Positions 16,998 through 27,861 are shown, counted from the stretch's first letter. The stretch is DNA of 64,000 bases from Romanomermis culicivorax (GCA_963922205.1 CAWUHX010000251.1:1-64000), one strand, 5' to 3'. Numbers and translations: made by a program. The notes: generated by a model not told the origin, from the letters alone.

Positions 16998-17461
16998 GAT
17001 CACACAACAAACAAATCAAATCCAAATGCTATCGTAAATTTTCAATTCAGGAGACTTCGCTTTATTCGATTCGGTTCATATGACTATTCTGTTGATTTGA
17101 CTTATTCTAATCGAAAAGCTAAAGATTCATATTCAATAAATTTAAATTATGTTTGAATTTTCTTTAGGCTGAAGTTGATTTGATTCTGTAGTTTATTTGA
17201 ACATTAGGCAGTTTACTGTCTATGAGTCACCGAGCAGTGCTGGTGAGCAATACACAGCATTAATTGTGACTGCTAAAGTCTGCTCACAGCCATCAGCATT
17301 TGGTAAGACGACTTAAGCAGCCTTAAAATTTTGAGGGAGACAGCAGACCCACTGGACAAAGAGGCAGCTGACGGCTTTTCGGGTTCAAACATGGGTTGAA
17401 AATGGACCACCATTAAACTTTTTTCAGCCTGCAAAAACACAATTTACAGGCAATTCAATGA

Positions 17462-17765
17462 ATAAATGATCTTGGCAAGTGAAGAGATTGAAAAAAATAC
17501 GTTTTGTTACAAAATGCTGGAGCAGCCAAAAATTTGCTTTTCAATATTGGTTGACAGAAGGCAAAACCTCTCGTTTCAAAAAATTGCCTTGAGAGTACGT
17601 TTTTTCAAGACTATTATTGGCGAGCAAGCGAAATTTATTTTGATAATCATATTAATAATTAATTATAATTATAATCACGTGTCCACTGCGTCATCAGAGC
17701 GTAATTTTTCAACATTTGGCTTTGTTCACAGCAAGTTGCATAATCGATTGCCATCTGCATCAGTC
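17462..17765. other. Unassigned stretch left of the foldback
   Basis: An open frame runs on the plus strand from 17466 (LASEEIEKNTFCYKMLEQPK and following) to about 17765, where it enters the G-run repeat. It ends with NYNHVSTASSERNFSTFGFV and HSKLHNRLPSASV, which resembles the C-terminal dimerisation segment of hAT transposases (SAxSERxFSxxGxxxxxxRxxL). It is likely a decayed hAT fragment, which fits the 8-bp-TSD element 0.5 kb away. Confidence 0.5.
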
Positions 17766-17859
17766 ATACCTTTAAGACCTCCGACCAGTGGGGAGGGGGG
17801 GGGGGGGTAAATCCGAATTTTTTTTTGGGGGGAGGGGGGGGGGGGGGGGGGTAGGAAAA

Positions 17860-18172
17860 AGTCGAAATTTTTCCTAAAAAAGGCCAAAAAACATACACTT
17901 TTTGGCAAATTTTTTAAATTTTTTCCCAACTGGAGGGGGGGGGGGGTTGGGGGGTAAATGATTTTGGGTACTGGGTTGGCCAAGTTGGAGGGAGTCCCCC
18001 CCAAGCATACCTGTACTGGAGGGGGGGGGGGGGGGGTTGGGGGGGATCCCCCAACTTGGCCAACCCAGTACCCAAAATAATTCCCCCCCCAGTTGGGAAA
18101 AAATGAAAAAAATTTGCCAAAAAGTGTATGTTTCTTGGCCTTTTTTGGGAAAAATTTCGACTTTTTCCTACT
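17860..18172. repeat. Foldback: about 150-bp inverted arms
   Basis: 17860-18000 (AAAAAGTCGAAATTTTTCC, then CATACACTTTTTGGCAAATT, then TACTGGGTTGGCCAAGTTGG) is repeated in inverted order at 18045-18172. The centre at 18000-18045 carries the ACCTGTACTGGAGGG word typical of the dispersed G-run family. A single strand could form a long hairpin. The long minus-strand frame across it (17726-18349) is a by-product of C and G runs. Confidence 0.75.
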
Positions 18173-18202
18173 CCCCCCCAGCGTTTTTTTTGTGCACGGA
18201 CA

Positions 18203-18222
18203 TTTGTGCCAATTGGCACAAA
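18203..18222. repeat. Perfect 20-bp palindrome TTTGTGCCAATTGGCACAAA
   Basis: A perfect 10+10 palindrome. The identical 20-mer occurs again at 20534-20553, in the same kind of context (GGCACAAA followed by C or G and runs of A and T). Looser versions (GTGCCAATGGCACAAAA at 18237, TTTTGGCACAC at 15272) lie nearby. It could be a protein-binding site or a terminal hairpin of a repeat; its function is unknown. Confidence 0.7.
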
Positions 18223-18414
18223 GGGCCAAAAAAATTTGTGCCAATGGCACAAAAAATTTTTTCACTCTAAAAACGTAGTGAAAACCATAAAACTGTTTTG
18301 TGCCAAAAGTTATAACAATATGCCCTCTTATCGATCTAAATTGAGTCATTTTTTAAAGCTCAATGCGCACGTGCTTTTGTCATGTCCATGAGCTTTCCTG
18401 TATTATTGATATTT

Positions 18415-18755
18415 CGGCACTACTTAAAAGAACGGGACAGCACTTAAATTTTCAAAATTTCATTTAAATTTCTATGTTTTTATACTAAATCGACTATGCT
18501 GAATCCAAATTTCGCATTTGTTTTTAATGAAAATCATTCTTTTCAATTTTTCCAGATTTTATTATTATGTTGCTAGTAGAGCTTGCAACAATTATTAGTG
18601 ATAAACGTAGTGTGATAACTTTTTCACAACAACATCACGTTTTGAAAACGCAAGTCCTAAGCCTAAGTCTAATAATAAAGTTTGGAAACATTGAAAAGAA
18701 TGATTTTCATTAAAAACAAAAGCGAAGTGCTGTCCCGTTCTTTTAAGTAGTGCCG
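18415..18755. mobile_element. 341-bp palindromic element with 31-bp TIRs and 6-bp TSD
   Basis: 18415-18445 (CGGCACTACTTAAAAGAACG, continuing GGACAGCACTT) is inverted at 18725-18755. Further inward, TGTTTTTAATGAAAATCATT and CTTTTCAAT.TTTCCA are also inverted between arms. The left arm has about 65 bp between these two blocks that the right arm lacks. Flanks read ATATTT on both sides (18409-18414 and 18756-18761), a possible 6-bp TSD. No coding capacity. Confidence 0.7.
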
Positions 18756-19177
18756 ATATTTCTTGTATTTCTTCGCATTTAATAAATTTCTTTCCCTTCT
18801 TTCTTCCAAGTTTGATGAAAACTAACTAAAGATTACTTTCACCACCGCATTCATTTGCATAAAAATCGTGCTCGCTCTATTTTCTCTAACCACGTCAGCG
18901 AGATAAGAAAAACTGATCTAAAAAACGGTTTCTACGATCCGAAAAGAAATTGAATGCTTCGAAAATTCAGATATTTTTATAGACTTTTTGTCATGATGTT
19001 TTCCTTCACTTTTCGGCCTCCTTCCTAACAACTATATTAAAGATTAAATTAGGATGTCTTGTCTATAGTTGTTTTCTCCTGAAAAAAGCTAAGTCGAAAG
19101 TCGCTTCACGTAGACTTTTGATTGAATAATTGTGCCAAAAATGTCAACTTTTTTCTTTGAATCAATCACTAAAAATA

Positions 19178-20268
19178 GGGTAAATGGGCTAAGATGGAAC
19201 ACACTTCAGAAAATCATCAAATATTCGATCATCATAAATCTGTTGGAATTGGAACTTTGGCAAATGATAGATAGTTCATCTATGCATTAAATAAAAAAAA
19301 ATTGATGCTCACTGTTGCGTTTCTTAGCAGCAGTGGGCATTTTTTTAAAACCTGGTCAGTGTTCCATCTTAGACCCGAGTCGGGTCTAAGATGGAACGAG
19401 GAGAAAATATTAAAATTCGACAGTAACTAATAATTTCTTGCAGTTGAAACCTTTATTAACGTGTTGAGAAACTTGTTTCTTTCAAATTTGAAGCGTTGAA
19501 ACATAATGAACTTGACATTCTGAAACGGACATTACAGTTTTATTATTATGCTGAACAATGCTTGCTTTTTTCTTAATAAGATGATGGAAAATAGTTCAAA
19601 TCACTAATTTGAAGTTTCTAATTGAAAATAGTAGCCTATTTTCTTATTTAAGTTCAAAAACAGGCGTTTTCGACAATCCACAAAACTTATATATAATTTC
19701 TAAAATGTTCCATGTTAGACATCATGATATTTTAGATGGAACACATTATAAAGCATAGGTAATTTTGAAGGTAATTTTGAAGTGCAGGTAATTTTGAAGG
19801 TTCGAAACCCTGGTAAACACGGTTTTTTTTAGGTGGCATATCTTAAAAATGAAAATCTCGTATAACTTTGTGTAGGTCTAACATGGAACAGGCGCTTGTT
19901 CCATCTTAGACAAAAAGGACGATTTTCAGAAATCAATGTTTCATTAAGAATCGACCAAAAAATCTTTTATATTTCGAAAAAGGATGACAAATAATGTCCC
20001 AAATCGAAATTTCAAGGAAATCAGGCCAGCCAAGCCGAAGTTTTAAGCTACTAAAAACTGGAAAAATTTTTGTTCGAAATTTGAAACGTATTTTTCTCTT
20101 TCTCAGACACAGTATTTTGTACTGGCGAAAACATTAATCAAAAGATTGAAACCTGCTTTATTTTGATAGATTTGACCGTTTAAAATTTGATGAACAGGTG
20201 CTCCGCAAATTTAGTTCAAGCGAAGTTTGTTCCGACTTCGACCTTGTTCCATGTTAGGCCATTTACCC
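19178..20268. mobile_element. 1.09-kb TIR element with TA target duplication and internal palindromes
   Basis: Ends: GGGTAAATGGGCTAAGATGG at 19178 and the inverse CCATGTTAGGCCATTTACCC at 20249-20268, about 24 of 26 bp matching, flanked by TA (19176-19177 and 20269-20270). The subterminal motif GTTCCAT(C/G)TTAG recurs inside at 19361, 19708, 19729 (inverted), 19883 and 19898. At 19361-19397 two copies form a perfect 17-bp-arm palindrome with a 3-nt spacer. There is no transposase frame. TA duplication suggests a Tc1/mariner-type mobiliser, but the TIR is not one I recognise. Confidence 0.72.
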
Positions 20269-20447
20269 TATATGTTTCGGTTCTCAATCGAACTGAATGA
20301 ACAGAGGAAGTGAAGTTAACAATTTCTATTCTTTAGCCGGTCATTGACAATCTCAAAGTCTGTTGCGGTAATACTAATAAATTATTTGAATAGAATCCGC
20401 TCGTGTTCGAGACAGAGGAAAGTAGTCAATATTAAACCCATTGAATC

Positions 20448-20460
20448 GGCGCGAAGCGCC
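20448..20460. repeat. GGCGCGAAGCGCC hairpin, repeat-family landmark
   Basis: The same 13-mer is at 663-675 and, with one change (GGCGCCAAGCGCC), at 22686-22698. Each is followed by (A/G)(G/A)AAAATTT. It appears to mark the edge of a dispersed repeat whose other end carries G or C runs and ACAGGTATG. Confidence 0.6.
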
Positions 20461-20712
20461 GAGAAAATTTTGCGTTTTCAGCCCTTGAAATGACTAAAAA
20501 TCAAGGAAATTTAGCCTTGGACCAGTCAAAAAATTTGTGCCAATTGGCACAAACGCTCAAAATTTTTTTGCGCCAAAAACCATGTTTTGGCACAAAAAAA
20601 AAACACTGCTCCCCCCCAACTTGTCGGAGGTCTTACAGGTATGCCCCCAAGCCCCCCCCCAAGTACAGGTATGGTAGCTACGTCGACCAATATTTGCTTA
20701 TAAAGAGCTTAC

Positions 20713-21192
20713 CATGATAGAAATCTATTCCGGAGTTTCGCTGAATATCGTCGGACTCCTCGAACACGTCTTGTCGCACAATAAATGACGAATAGTAAAC
20801 TTAAAGGAGAATCGGGCAAATCAACATATCAATAATATTATACTACAGTAGACAAAACTTGCAGCCGGATAATTTGTTATAGAGCGAATTTCATAGGGTC
20901 GCCTGATCACATCGCCGTTCGATAAATGCTCGTTCACGATATCAAGCAATCGAAAGATGGAGACCAGGTAAATATAATCATGATCAAGCTGAGTTTTCTG
21001 TGCTCTGCAGACAAAAAAGCAAGAGCATTTTAGTGTTAGTATGGCATACTCTCTATGGATGGTTTACTGTGGGTGATGCCGATATATAATCAACTTACCA
21101 TCGACTTTGGCCAGCGTTTTTAATAGCCAAACCGTAGCCAACGGGGCTTCTACTACTAGGAATCCTCTGTGTCGTAATCGAGAATGGAATTC
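20713..21192 (-). CDS. Unidentified host gene, three candidate exons (minus-strand model)
   Basis: Three stretches chain in phase: 21192-21099 (contains RGFLVVEAPLATVWLLKTLA), 21002-20847 (contains LDHDYIYLVSIFRLLDIVNE and GDVIRRPYEIRSITNYPAAS) and 20799-20713 (contains SSFIVRQDVFEESDDIQRNS). Junctions: GATG|GTAAGT to TGCAGAG|CA, and TACT|GTAGTA to TTTAAG|TTT; the last exon ends CATG|GTAAGC. AAG acceptors also occur in MAT and eEF2. The composition looks like a folded globular protein, but I do not recognise the family. The upstream and downstream exons are not found. The first exon overlaps a competing plus-strand model, so only one is likely right; the middle exon is closed in all plus frames, which favours this strand. 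Confidence 0.45.
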
Positions 21193-21691
21193 TTATTTCT
21201 GGTAAGTGTAGGATATAATTTGAATGTCAGTTAATTGATATCAAACTTATGATGAATAAGTCGTAAGCATAATTTCTGAAAAGTACGTTGAAGCTTATCA
21301 TTTTCCTCTCGTTCTGATAACAATAAGATCAAAGCGGTTACTACGGTTTTCTGATTGGCTTGTGTTGTTTCAGTGCTCCTATTTCAGAGTACAATCGTCT
21401 GTCGATAAAAGTAGTTGAGCATTGTCGAATCGAATGTAGATGTATCGAGAATCTGAGAGGTTCGGGTGAGTAATTGGCTCGTCTCGAGTTCGGTCAACCG
21501 CGTCGTAGGTGTCATTAATGATGTTACATTAAGCGTGGCTGATCATTGTTGAAGTACAAAATTTCCTCTCGTTCTGAAACTCGATTTCCACCACGCATGT
21601 TTCCGCAATTACTGTAGACTTTCTAGTGGTAATATTTTATTCAGGTCTGCAGAACCCAATTACAAAAAAGCCGAACGTCGTATCCTATGAA
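21075..21691 (+). CDS. Competing plus-strand exon chain
   Basis: Exons ending at 21201 (donor G|GTAAGTG), 21374-21465 (acceptor TTGTGTTGTTTCAG, donor G|GTGAGTA) and 21645-21691 (acceptor ATTTTATTCAG, donor GAA|GTGAGTT) keep one frame. The splice sites are all strong and canonical. Parts of the product: ASTTRNPLCRNREWNSYF, APISEYNRLSIKVVEHCRIE, GLQNPITKKPNVVSYE. No family is recognised and no start codon is found; the first exon is open from 21075. It overlaps the minus-strand model, and I cannot settle the strand from sequence alone. Confidence 0.35.
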
Positions 21692-21699
21692 GTGAGTTG

Positions 21700-23260
21700 A
21701 ACATAATTTCTCCGCTCGTACGTTGTTCTGAGCCCCCTCCTATACCTTATCTTCAATTGAAGGAAAACTACCTTTTCTGGAGAAATTTCGACTTTCCGCT
21801 CCTCCCCCAACATACCTGTGAGAGGTCGGTATTAGTGCGCCTGGTGGCCACCCATCTTATTACGCTGTGTAGACAACCACTGCTATGAGATTGTCTAAAC
21901 TTCAAAAATGACCTGCTGATCTCAAATAGTTATCAAATGCCATACCCTGATCAAAGTCACCCCACATTACCTTAGCTTATGAATAACACACGTTCATACC
22001 TGTAATTGGGAGGGGAGGTTGGGGGCGACCCCCACCCACTGTTTTTTTCACGAACTTTTTTCCACAAATGTGGAAAGAGGTCAATTTTTTTTCCACATCT
22101 CAGAATCCTCGTTTTTTGGCTTAAAAATGCTCACAGACGCCTTATCGCACTGTTTTTGAGCTTGTTCAAGCCTTCCGGTGTTTTTAGAGAAGTTAATTCA
22201 TTAAAATTGAAGAAAAAATTGAAATGTAAGACTTAATCTACAAGCATTGTTGAACAAAATTTCTAGCAAACTATCCAAGAGCATAATTGACTAGCGCGGA
22301 GCACCGGAAAATTTTTTGGGTATATTGACATTCTGGGATGCTGGAAAATCAATTTTCCGAACATTTATTTTTAGAATTAGATTCCAATTTCGTGTTCAAG
22401 AGTCGTATTTTCTAGAATTTTACTTGAAACGTTAGCAAAGAAATGATCGCATCATAAAGCTTAGAGACTAGACGTATTGATCTTTCTCAGAAGGAAAAAA
22501 TGCGAATCTTCATTAAATACTATGATAAAATGTTGAAGATTACCAATTAAAACATGACATACAGCGTTTAAGATGATGTATAGCTTAAGTGATAAATTAT
22601 AGATTGAGTAATAAATGAAGGTTGACATGATAACAGCCGTGTCTGACCTACTTGATGAATAATGATGATTATTAAAGTTATAACCGGCGCCAAGCGCCGG
22701 AAAATTTTGAAATTTGGACCTCCTAAAATGCACCAAAATGCATCTTTTCAATACGAAAACCCCAAATTCGCCTAAAACATTTGTGGAAAGACCTCAAAAA
22801 TTTTTCCCGCATTCCAGATTTTTTTTCCACATTATAGTGCAAATGCGGAAAAAAACAGTGCCCCCACCCCCAACATGGTCAACCCTATACCTAACCCCCC
22901 CCAAACTCGGACAAATAGGAAAAAAGTGACTCTTTTAGCCGTTGTTGGTCAAATATTAGGAATTTTTTCAACTTTTTTGGAATGTTTTCGACCCCCCTCC
23001 CCAAAATTTTGGAAATGTTGGGACTCCCACCCATAAAACTTTGGGTTTACCCTCCCCCCACTGCTCGAACCTCTTATTGGTATGCACACGTTATAAGATA
23101 GGTGGCCACCAGACGCACTAATACTCAAGAGGTCCGATCAGTTGGGGTATGAGTCGAAAATTTCCCCATAAAAGGTCAAGTTCCAAGTCTTGGTGGCTGT
23201 TGATCGGGTTATGGGGTCCCCAACCCCCCTCAAATTACAGGTATGCCTAAAAAAATTGCC
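21700..23260. repeat. Cluster of G/C-run dispersed repeats
   Basis: Repeat pieces at about 21730-21830, 22000-22130, 22680-23095 and 23120-23250 share the words ACCTGTAATTGGGAGGGG, TTTTTCCACA, CCCAACATGGTCAACCCTAT and CGAACCTCTTATTGGTATGC with the other copies in the window. 22686-22698 carries the GGCGCCAAGCGCC hairpin. No gene is supported. Confidence 0.5.
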
Positions 23261-23267
23261 GGTTATC

Positions 23268-23690
23268 ATGCATGTAACAGAGCCCCGAGGTCTCTGAGTG
23301 GGGGGTCGGACGACTTTTTTGAGCCGGGGTCATACCCGTTTCCAGGATTTTCAAGAAAAGGAATTTTCCAAATTTTTTTAGAATTCACTGGATAAAGAAA
23401 ACCAAAATCATTCAAAGACGACTTATTTTCAGTTGGTTCATGCGTGCTTGCGTTAGTGGCTAAATTCTATGTTTGATGAAAAGTATGTTGATATAATGAT
23501 TTAATTTGGAAATTGTGATGTATAAGCACGATGATATTGCTAAAAGTTTTATTCTAAAAAAATTTAGGGGGGAATTCCCCTTCCTCCTCCAGATACGGGC
23601 CAACCCGGTTATCTTACGTCCAGAGAATTTCGGATCCTCAGGGGCGGTCACCCAATGGCTGCACCCAACATCTGCAGAGCACTGAAAGAA
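23268..23690. repeat. Dispersed G-run repeat, copy 3
   Basis: Begins CATGCATGTAACAGAGCCCC and ends near GGGCGGTCACCCAATGGCT, the same order as 475-885. The middle differs, so the copies are old or partial. Frames within it are short. Confidence 0.5.
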
Positions 23691-24189
23691 CTATTTTGTC
23701 CAAAATTCCGAAATCGTGAGAATTCATTTTTTCGCTTAACCCTTATTTAAGTGTATTTGTCGGGAGACATCGAAAATATTGTTTACGTACGAATATTTGA
23801 TTATTGTACTCAAATCGAAATGCAGTAGTCTGACGAAGCAGAAAAGTATCGAACTTACTCATTTCAACAAAATCAGAGCAGAGTTAAGCGACGAATTTGT
23901 TCCGTTACTTATTTCAATATCTTAAATCTTGTTCTTATTATTAAAGGTTATCAAGAAAATTTCCCAATCGAATGGAATGGATCTAAAAGCAAGTAAAGCT
24001 GAAAGACTCGTTTAGTAATATGGTTTGTAATTTCACATTTTACTGTTATCATTATCTTTTAGTTGGAAAATCAATAAATTCAAACACATATGCTTCATGT
24101 TCAATGAACAGGATTGTTTATGGTGAATTAAAATGACAGATCGATGTTTCGCCGACACTGAATAGTATCCTTAACTAGCATGAAAAATT

Positions 24190-24460
24190 CATATCGCAAA
24201 TGAGCTGGATTGGTTTCGCTCTTATTTAATGAAACTCAATTCAGCGAAGTATCAACAGATTGTGGCGAGTTGATAGAAAAATCGATATTGGGTGGTGTAG
24301 ATGTTTTGGCACATGGCCCATTTGGTTCTTATCGGTCTGGCAGATGCCAGCTGTCACTCATTTCGGCACCAATCGCCAGATTTCTGACATGCTCTTGACA
24401 AAGCTGATTTAGATCTTGTTATTTCGAGTTTCGCTGTATTGGGGACACGCCGTTGGATTA
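24190..24460. repeat. CAGCGAAG-family repeat, copy 3 (short)
   Basis: Shares TTCAGCGAAGT, GGCACATGGCCCATTTGGTTC, GTCTGGCAGATGCCAGCTGTCAC, CGGCACCAATCGCCAGATTT and CTGACATG in the same order as 5467-5580 and 6308-6415. Diverged and truncated; no coding capacity. Confidence 0.6.
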
Positions 24461-24542
24461 ATATGAAAACTTCACTTTCGTCAAATGTTGGATGATTATT
24501 GTGATGAACTAACATGAAAATGTCATGGTGGTTATACATTGA

Positions 24543-25467
24543 GGCCCGTATGCCAGAAGATGAAGTAGTCTAATCCGAGGAGTAGCCGCTCCTTGGAGTA
24601 AGCTACTCCCCGGATTAGGCTATTCCACAGATTTTTTTTTTCGGCATTCCAAAAAGTGGAGTAGTGGCAGAAAGACAAGAAAAAAATCGTCACATTTTTC
24701 ACAATGGATTTCTGTCGTTTATCGTGGGTGTATAGATTTTATTAATTTTCTCTACAAGGCCACCCAATTCTTATCAATTCGCGCACTGCTGCTATATTAA
24801 ATCGATATCGCAGTTAAAGTCAAAATCACGATCTTCGAAAAAGAACTCGTGGAACGTTGTTCGCAAGCTCATTTTCTTCGTCCAAATCTCCCAAAGCTCG
24901 ATGAAATCAACAACTTCCATAGTTATAGCGCTATAAATCAGTCTTACTCCACTGAATACACCTGCCCGATGCAGGTTTAGAAAAAGACAAGAAAAAACGC
25001 TTTTTTATTCCACTGTTTGCTCTACTCTTCTTTCTGGCATACCGAAAAAAATAATCCACTCCGCCGTTTAATCCATGAATTATAGTCTGTTTTTCTTAAA
25101 ATGCTTCCAAATAATAAAAGTGGAAAGCAAGTAGTATTTCAGATTTTCGCAATTTTCTGACAAACAAAATATCATGTAGGACTGGAAATTTGTTAGCATA
25201 CTGACCTAACCTTTAGCAATTTTTCGAGTGAAAAATTTTACCAAAAGAACTTTATGTAAACGATTTAGACGACAGTACTGATTTGTGTCACTTTCCTATT
25301 TGGAAGCATTTTATAAAAAACAGCCTACTCCGCTTTGTGGCATACCAATTTAATCTACTCTACTCCTCTTTTCACTCCTCCTTCTGGAATGCCAACAGGA
25401 GATAATCCAGGAAATAATACACCGTTTATTCCATGGAGAGGCTAATCCACCTTCTGGCATATGGGCC
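24543..25467. mobile_element. 925-bp non-autonomous TIR element
   Basis: Left end GGCCCGTATGCCAGAAGATG and right end CTTCTGGCATATGGGCC are inverted copies. Both are followed inward by words around CTAATCC and GGAGTAG or CTCCACT that recur in both orientations (GGATTAGGCTATTCC, GGATTATC, ACTCCTCTTTTCACTCCTCC). TGA flanks both ends, a possible 3-bp duplication as seen with PIF/Harbinger-type elements. No transposase frame. Confidence 0.6.
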
Positions 25468-25734
25468 TGAGGTCTTATGTAGAAACACGAAACTTGCATG
25501 GCAACGGGTTATACACATGAAATTTTCATGTCAGTTCAACAGTTTTTTTACAGTCCTCTATTTTCTTGCCAGTTGCCCCATTGTTTCGTCCTTTTTTTCG
25601 TTTTGTTTTTTTAGAAAAAATTTTAAGGAAAAAAAGAAAAAGTCGTTTGCATATTGCAGCAAGTAATTTATCAAAAATACAAAAATTGTAAATAAAAATT
25701 TCCGCCCCTCCTCTAAAAAAATTTCTGCATCAGC

Positions 25735-25825
25735 CATTGAGACAATAAAACGCAGGACAACAACGGATAGAGCATCGACAATAGAGCAAAGAGACAGCGC
25801 AGACAATAGAGCACAGAAAAATTAG
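25735..25825. repeat. Minisatellite, CAATAGAGC(A/G) words
   Basis: Words such as GACAATAGAGCAAAGAGACA and GACAATAGAGCACAG repeat irregularly. They are the reverse complement of the CTCTATTGTC(C) and CTCTAATGTCC unit of the 60.9-61.1 kb array, so the two are the same family in opposite orientation. Confidence 0.6.
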
Positions 25826-25969
25826 ATCAGTGCAAAATAAAAAAAAAGAAAATGAAATATTGTGAAAAATAACTACATTTCGGCCCAAAATGCTTTCTTT
25901 GATTTTTTTCGTGTCTCTGAAGAAGTTCGGGCCCAACCGAGAAAGCCTTCGTCATTGAAAACGATTGGG

Positions 25970-26062
25970 TAGCAGATCCGCTACCTACTGCACATCTGCT
26001 ACCTAGTCCACGACCGCTACCTAGTGCACATCCGCTACCATAGTCAGATCCGCTACTAGACA
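25970..26062. repeat. Minisatellite, CGCTACCTAGTGCACATC unit
   Basis: About five imperfect 18-21-bp units (CCGCTACCTACTGCACATCT, GCTACCTAGTCCACGACC, GCTACCTAGTGCACATCC, GCTACCATAGTCAGATCC). The exact reverse-complement family is at 49040-49165, including the rarer CATAGTCAGATCC variant, so order within the array is also conserved. Confidence 0.8.
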
Positions 26063-26809
26063 GCAAAAAATCTGAAAAAGGTTTTCCTATTGTTTTCATG
26101 AGGGTTTTCCGAAGACAAAAGAATAAAAGAAAATGGAATACGGTAGGCGTTCTGAGTGGTAAAAAATATTTTGTTTGCCACTTTCATGGAACCGCAAGAA
26201 TGGTTAAAAAACGTAATACTACAGAGAGTCTACCTAAAGATAAGTCACTAATGAGTAAAGATACGTAATAAAATCGAAAAAATGTTCACGTAATCACATT
26301 CTAATGCGTGAAAAATTACATAACAAAGTGACCACACAAGCACCTTGAGTGACATAACAATCAGCCTAGACGGACGTTTTTCATTCTTTACCTGTACCAA
26401 TCCGGGTGATGAAAATGTCGTTTTCGTTTTGTTTTTTAATTTTTTTTCAAATACTTTTTTAAAATTATTTTCAAATATTTTATCATTTTGAGTTCAAAAT
26501 TTAAAAAAACTATTGTTTAATATACCTCCCGAGTAGACCAAGGACTGATTATTTTCAGCATACTTGGACCTATGGCAATTATCCCATTTTTATCGAAAAT
26601 TATTGGGATAATCCTGGGTTTAGAACAACAAACCCCTGCATCTCACCGGGGTTCGTGGCACGCATTTAGCAGAACACAGTTTCTTGCATTTACTTCTGAA
26701 AATACGGGAAAAATAGAAAATTTTGAGTCGCATCGGTTGCAACCGCATATTTCCCAATTTTTAGTGAATGAAATTCTTAATTTTCAGGGTACATGGGCCA
26801 TCTAATTGG

Positions 26810-27646
26810 TGTCACGAGGAGTGACAAAAATGTAAAGTTATGAAAAATTATGTACTGTATATTTTCTGAAAATTTTACCATGTTTTCCTCCAAAAATTCC
26901 GGTTAAAACCTGTTTTTGTACAGCTATTTTTCGTTCGTTAGAATTACGAGTTTTATGCACTCAAGCACTTTTTATTGTAATTATGCACACTTCAACGGAA
27001 ATGGTGGCGACAACTCAAAAACACTAATTAGGAACTCTCGCGTAATTATGCACACTTCAACGGAAACAGTGGCAACATCTCAAAACACTAATTACGGACA
27101 CTTGCATAATAGGGCTTATTGTGGCGCCCTGTAGATTTCAGAACCTACAGTAACTCAAGTATGGTCCGCGCCGACCACTGTGGGCATTTTTCATGTCTGA
27201 AATGTGGGCCAAGTGGATCTGAGATGAAGAAGAAGACCCTGTTTTTGGAAAGATGACCAGTCTTGGTTTTTTCGCATCGACCGGAATAGTTGAATCCCGC
27301 GCCGGATTCCATCGGTTATTTTTCCTTACGCGAGTCTTTGGTTTTTACGTCGACCTCAGCAGTTGAATCCCGCACCGGATTCTGTCAGTAATTTTGCCTT
27401 ACGAGAATCGTCCCGCGACTGGACCGTTATTTTGTTGTGCATTTTCGCGCCGAGTTTTATGTTGTGTAATTTCGTGCCGAGTTTTATGTTGTGTAATTTC
27501 GCGCCCATTTTACATTTGCATTTTTGCACCAGTTTTACATTTTGTATCGAACCAACATTTGTACGAAGGTTGTAAGTTGTAGATTAGTAAAGTCGAAAAC
27601 CCAACTTGCTTAAGTACACATATCAACCCTTACAGTAACCCTGACA
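26810..27646 (+). repeat. Element A 5' LTR
   Basis: 837 bp, TGTCACGAGGAGTGACA at the start and CCCTTACAGTAACCCTGACA at the end. Colinear with 48114-48920. Contains a tandem doubling (CGAGTTTTATGTTGTGTAAT appears twice, near 27450 and 27478) that the 3' LTR has once. The preceding four bases TTGG are the target duplication. Confidence 0.93.
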
Positions 27647-27652
27647 TAAACG

Positions 27653-27660
27653 TGGTGACC
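27653..27660 (+). promoter_or_regulatory. Element A primer-binding site (tRNA-Trp-like)
   Basis: TGGTGACC lies 6 bp after the 5' LTR. Element C has the same octamer 5 bp after its LTR. By established knowledge TGGTGACC complements the 3' end of eukaryotic tRNA-Trp, as in avian retroviruses. Only eight bases match before the two elements diverge, so the tRNA assignment is tentative. Confidence 0.55.
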
Positions 27661-27861
27661 TAATAACAGGGGAACCCAGAAACTTTTTAAGCCTTATCCA
27701 AACAAAAAAAAATTTTATATAATTCTTGGTCAAATCTTTTTTTTTCTCTTCCAAAAATTTCATCAAAACAGTCAGGTCGGTATACTGTAACTAAAGAAAC
27801 GTTGTGTGACGTCTTTAAACGCATCGAGCGTGAAACTAGGGAACAAACCCTTAACAAAAAA

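Noticed and set aside
17726-18349. 207-codon Pro-rich minus-strand frame
   Set aside because: Produced by C and G runs and inverted arms of a foldback repeat; it shows no domain.
26572-26805. 77-codon frame just upstream of element A
   Set aside because: No domain and weak composition; it ends beside the LTR by chance.
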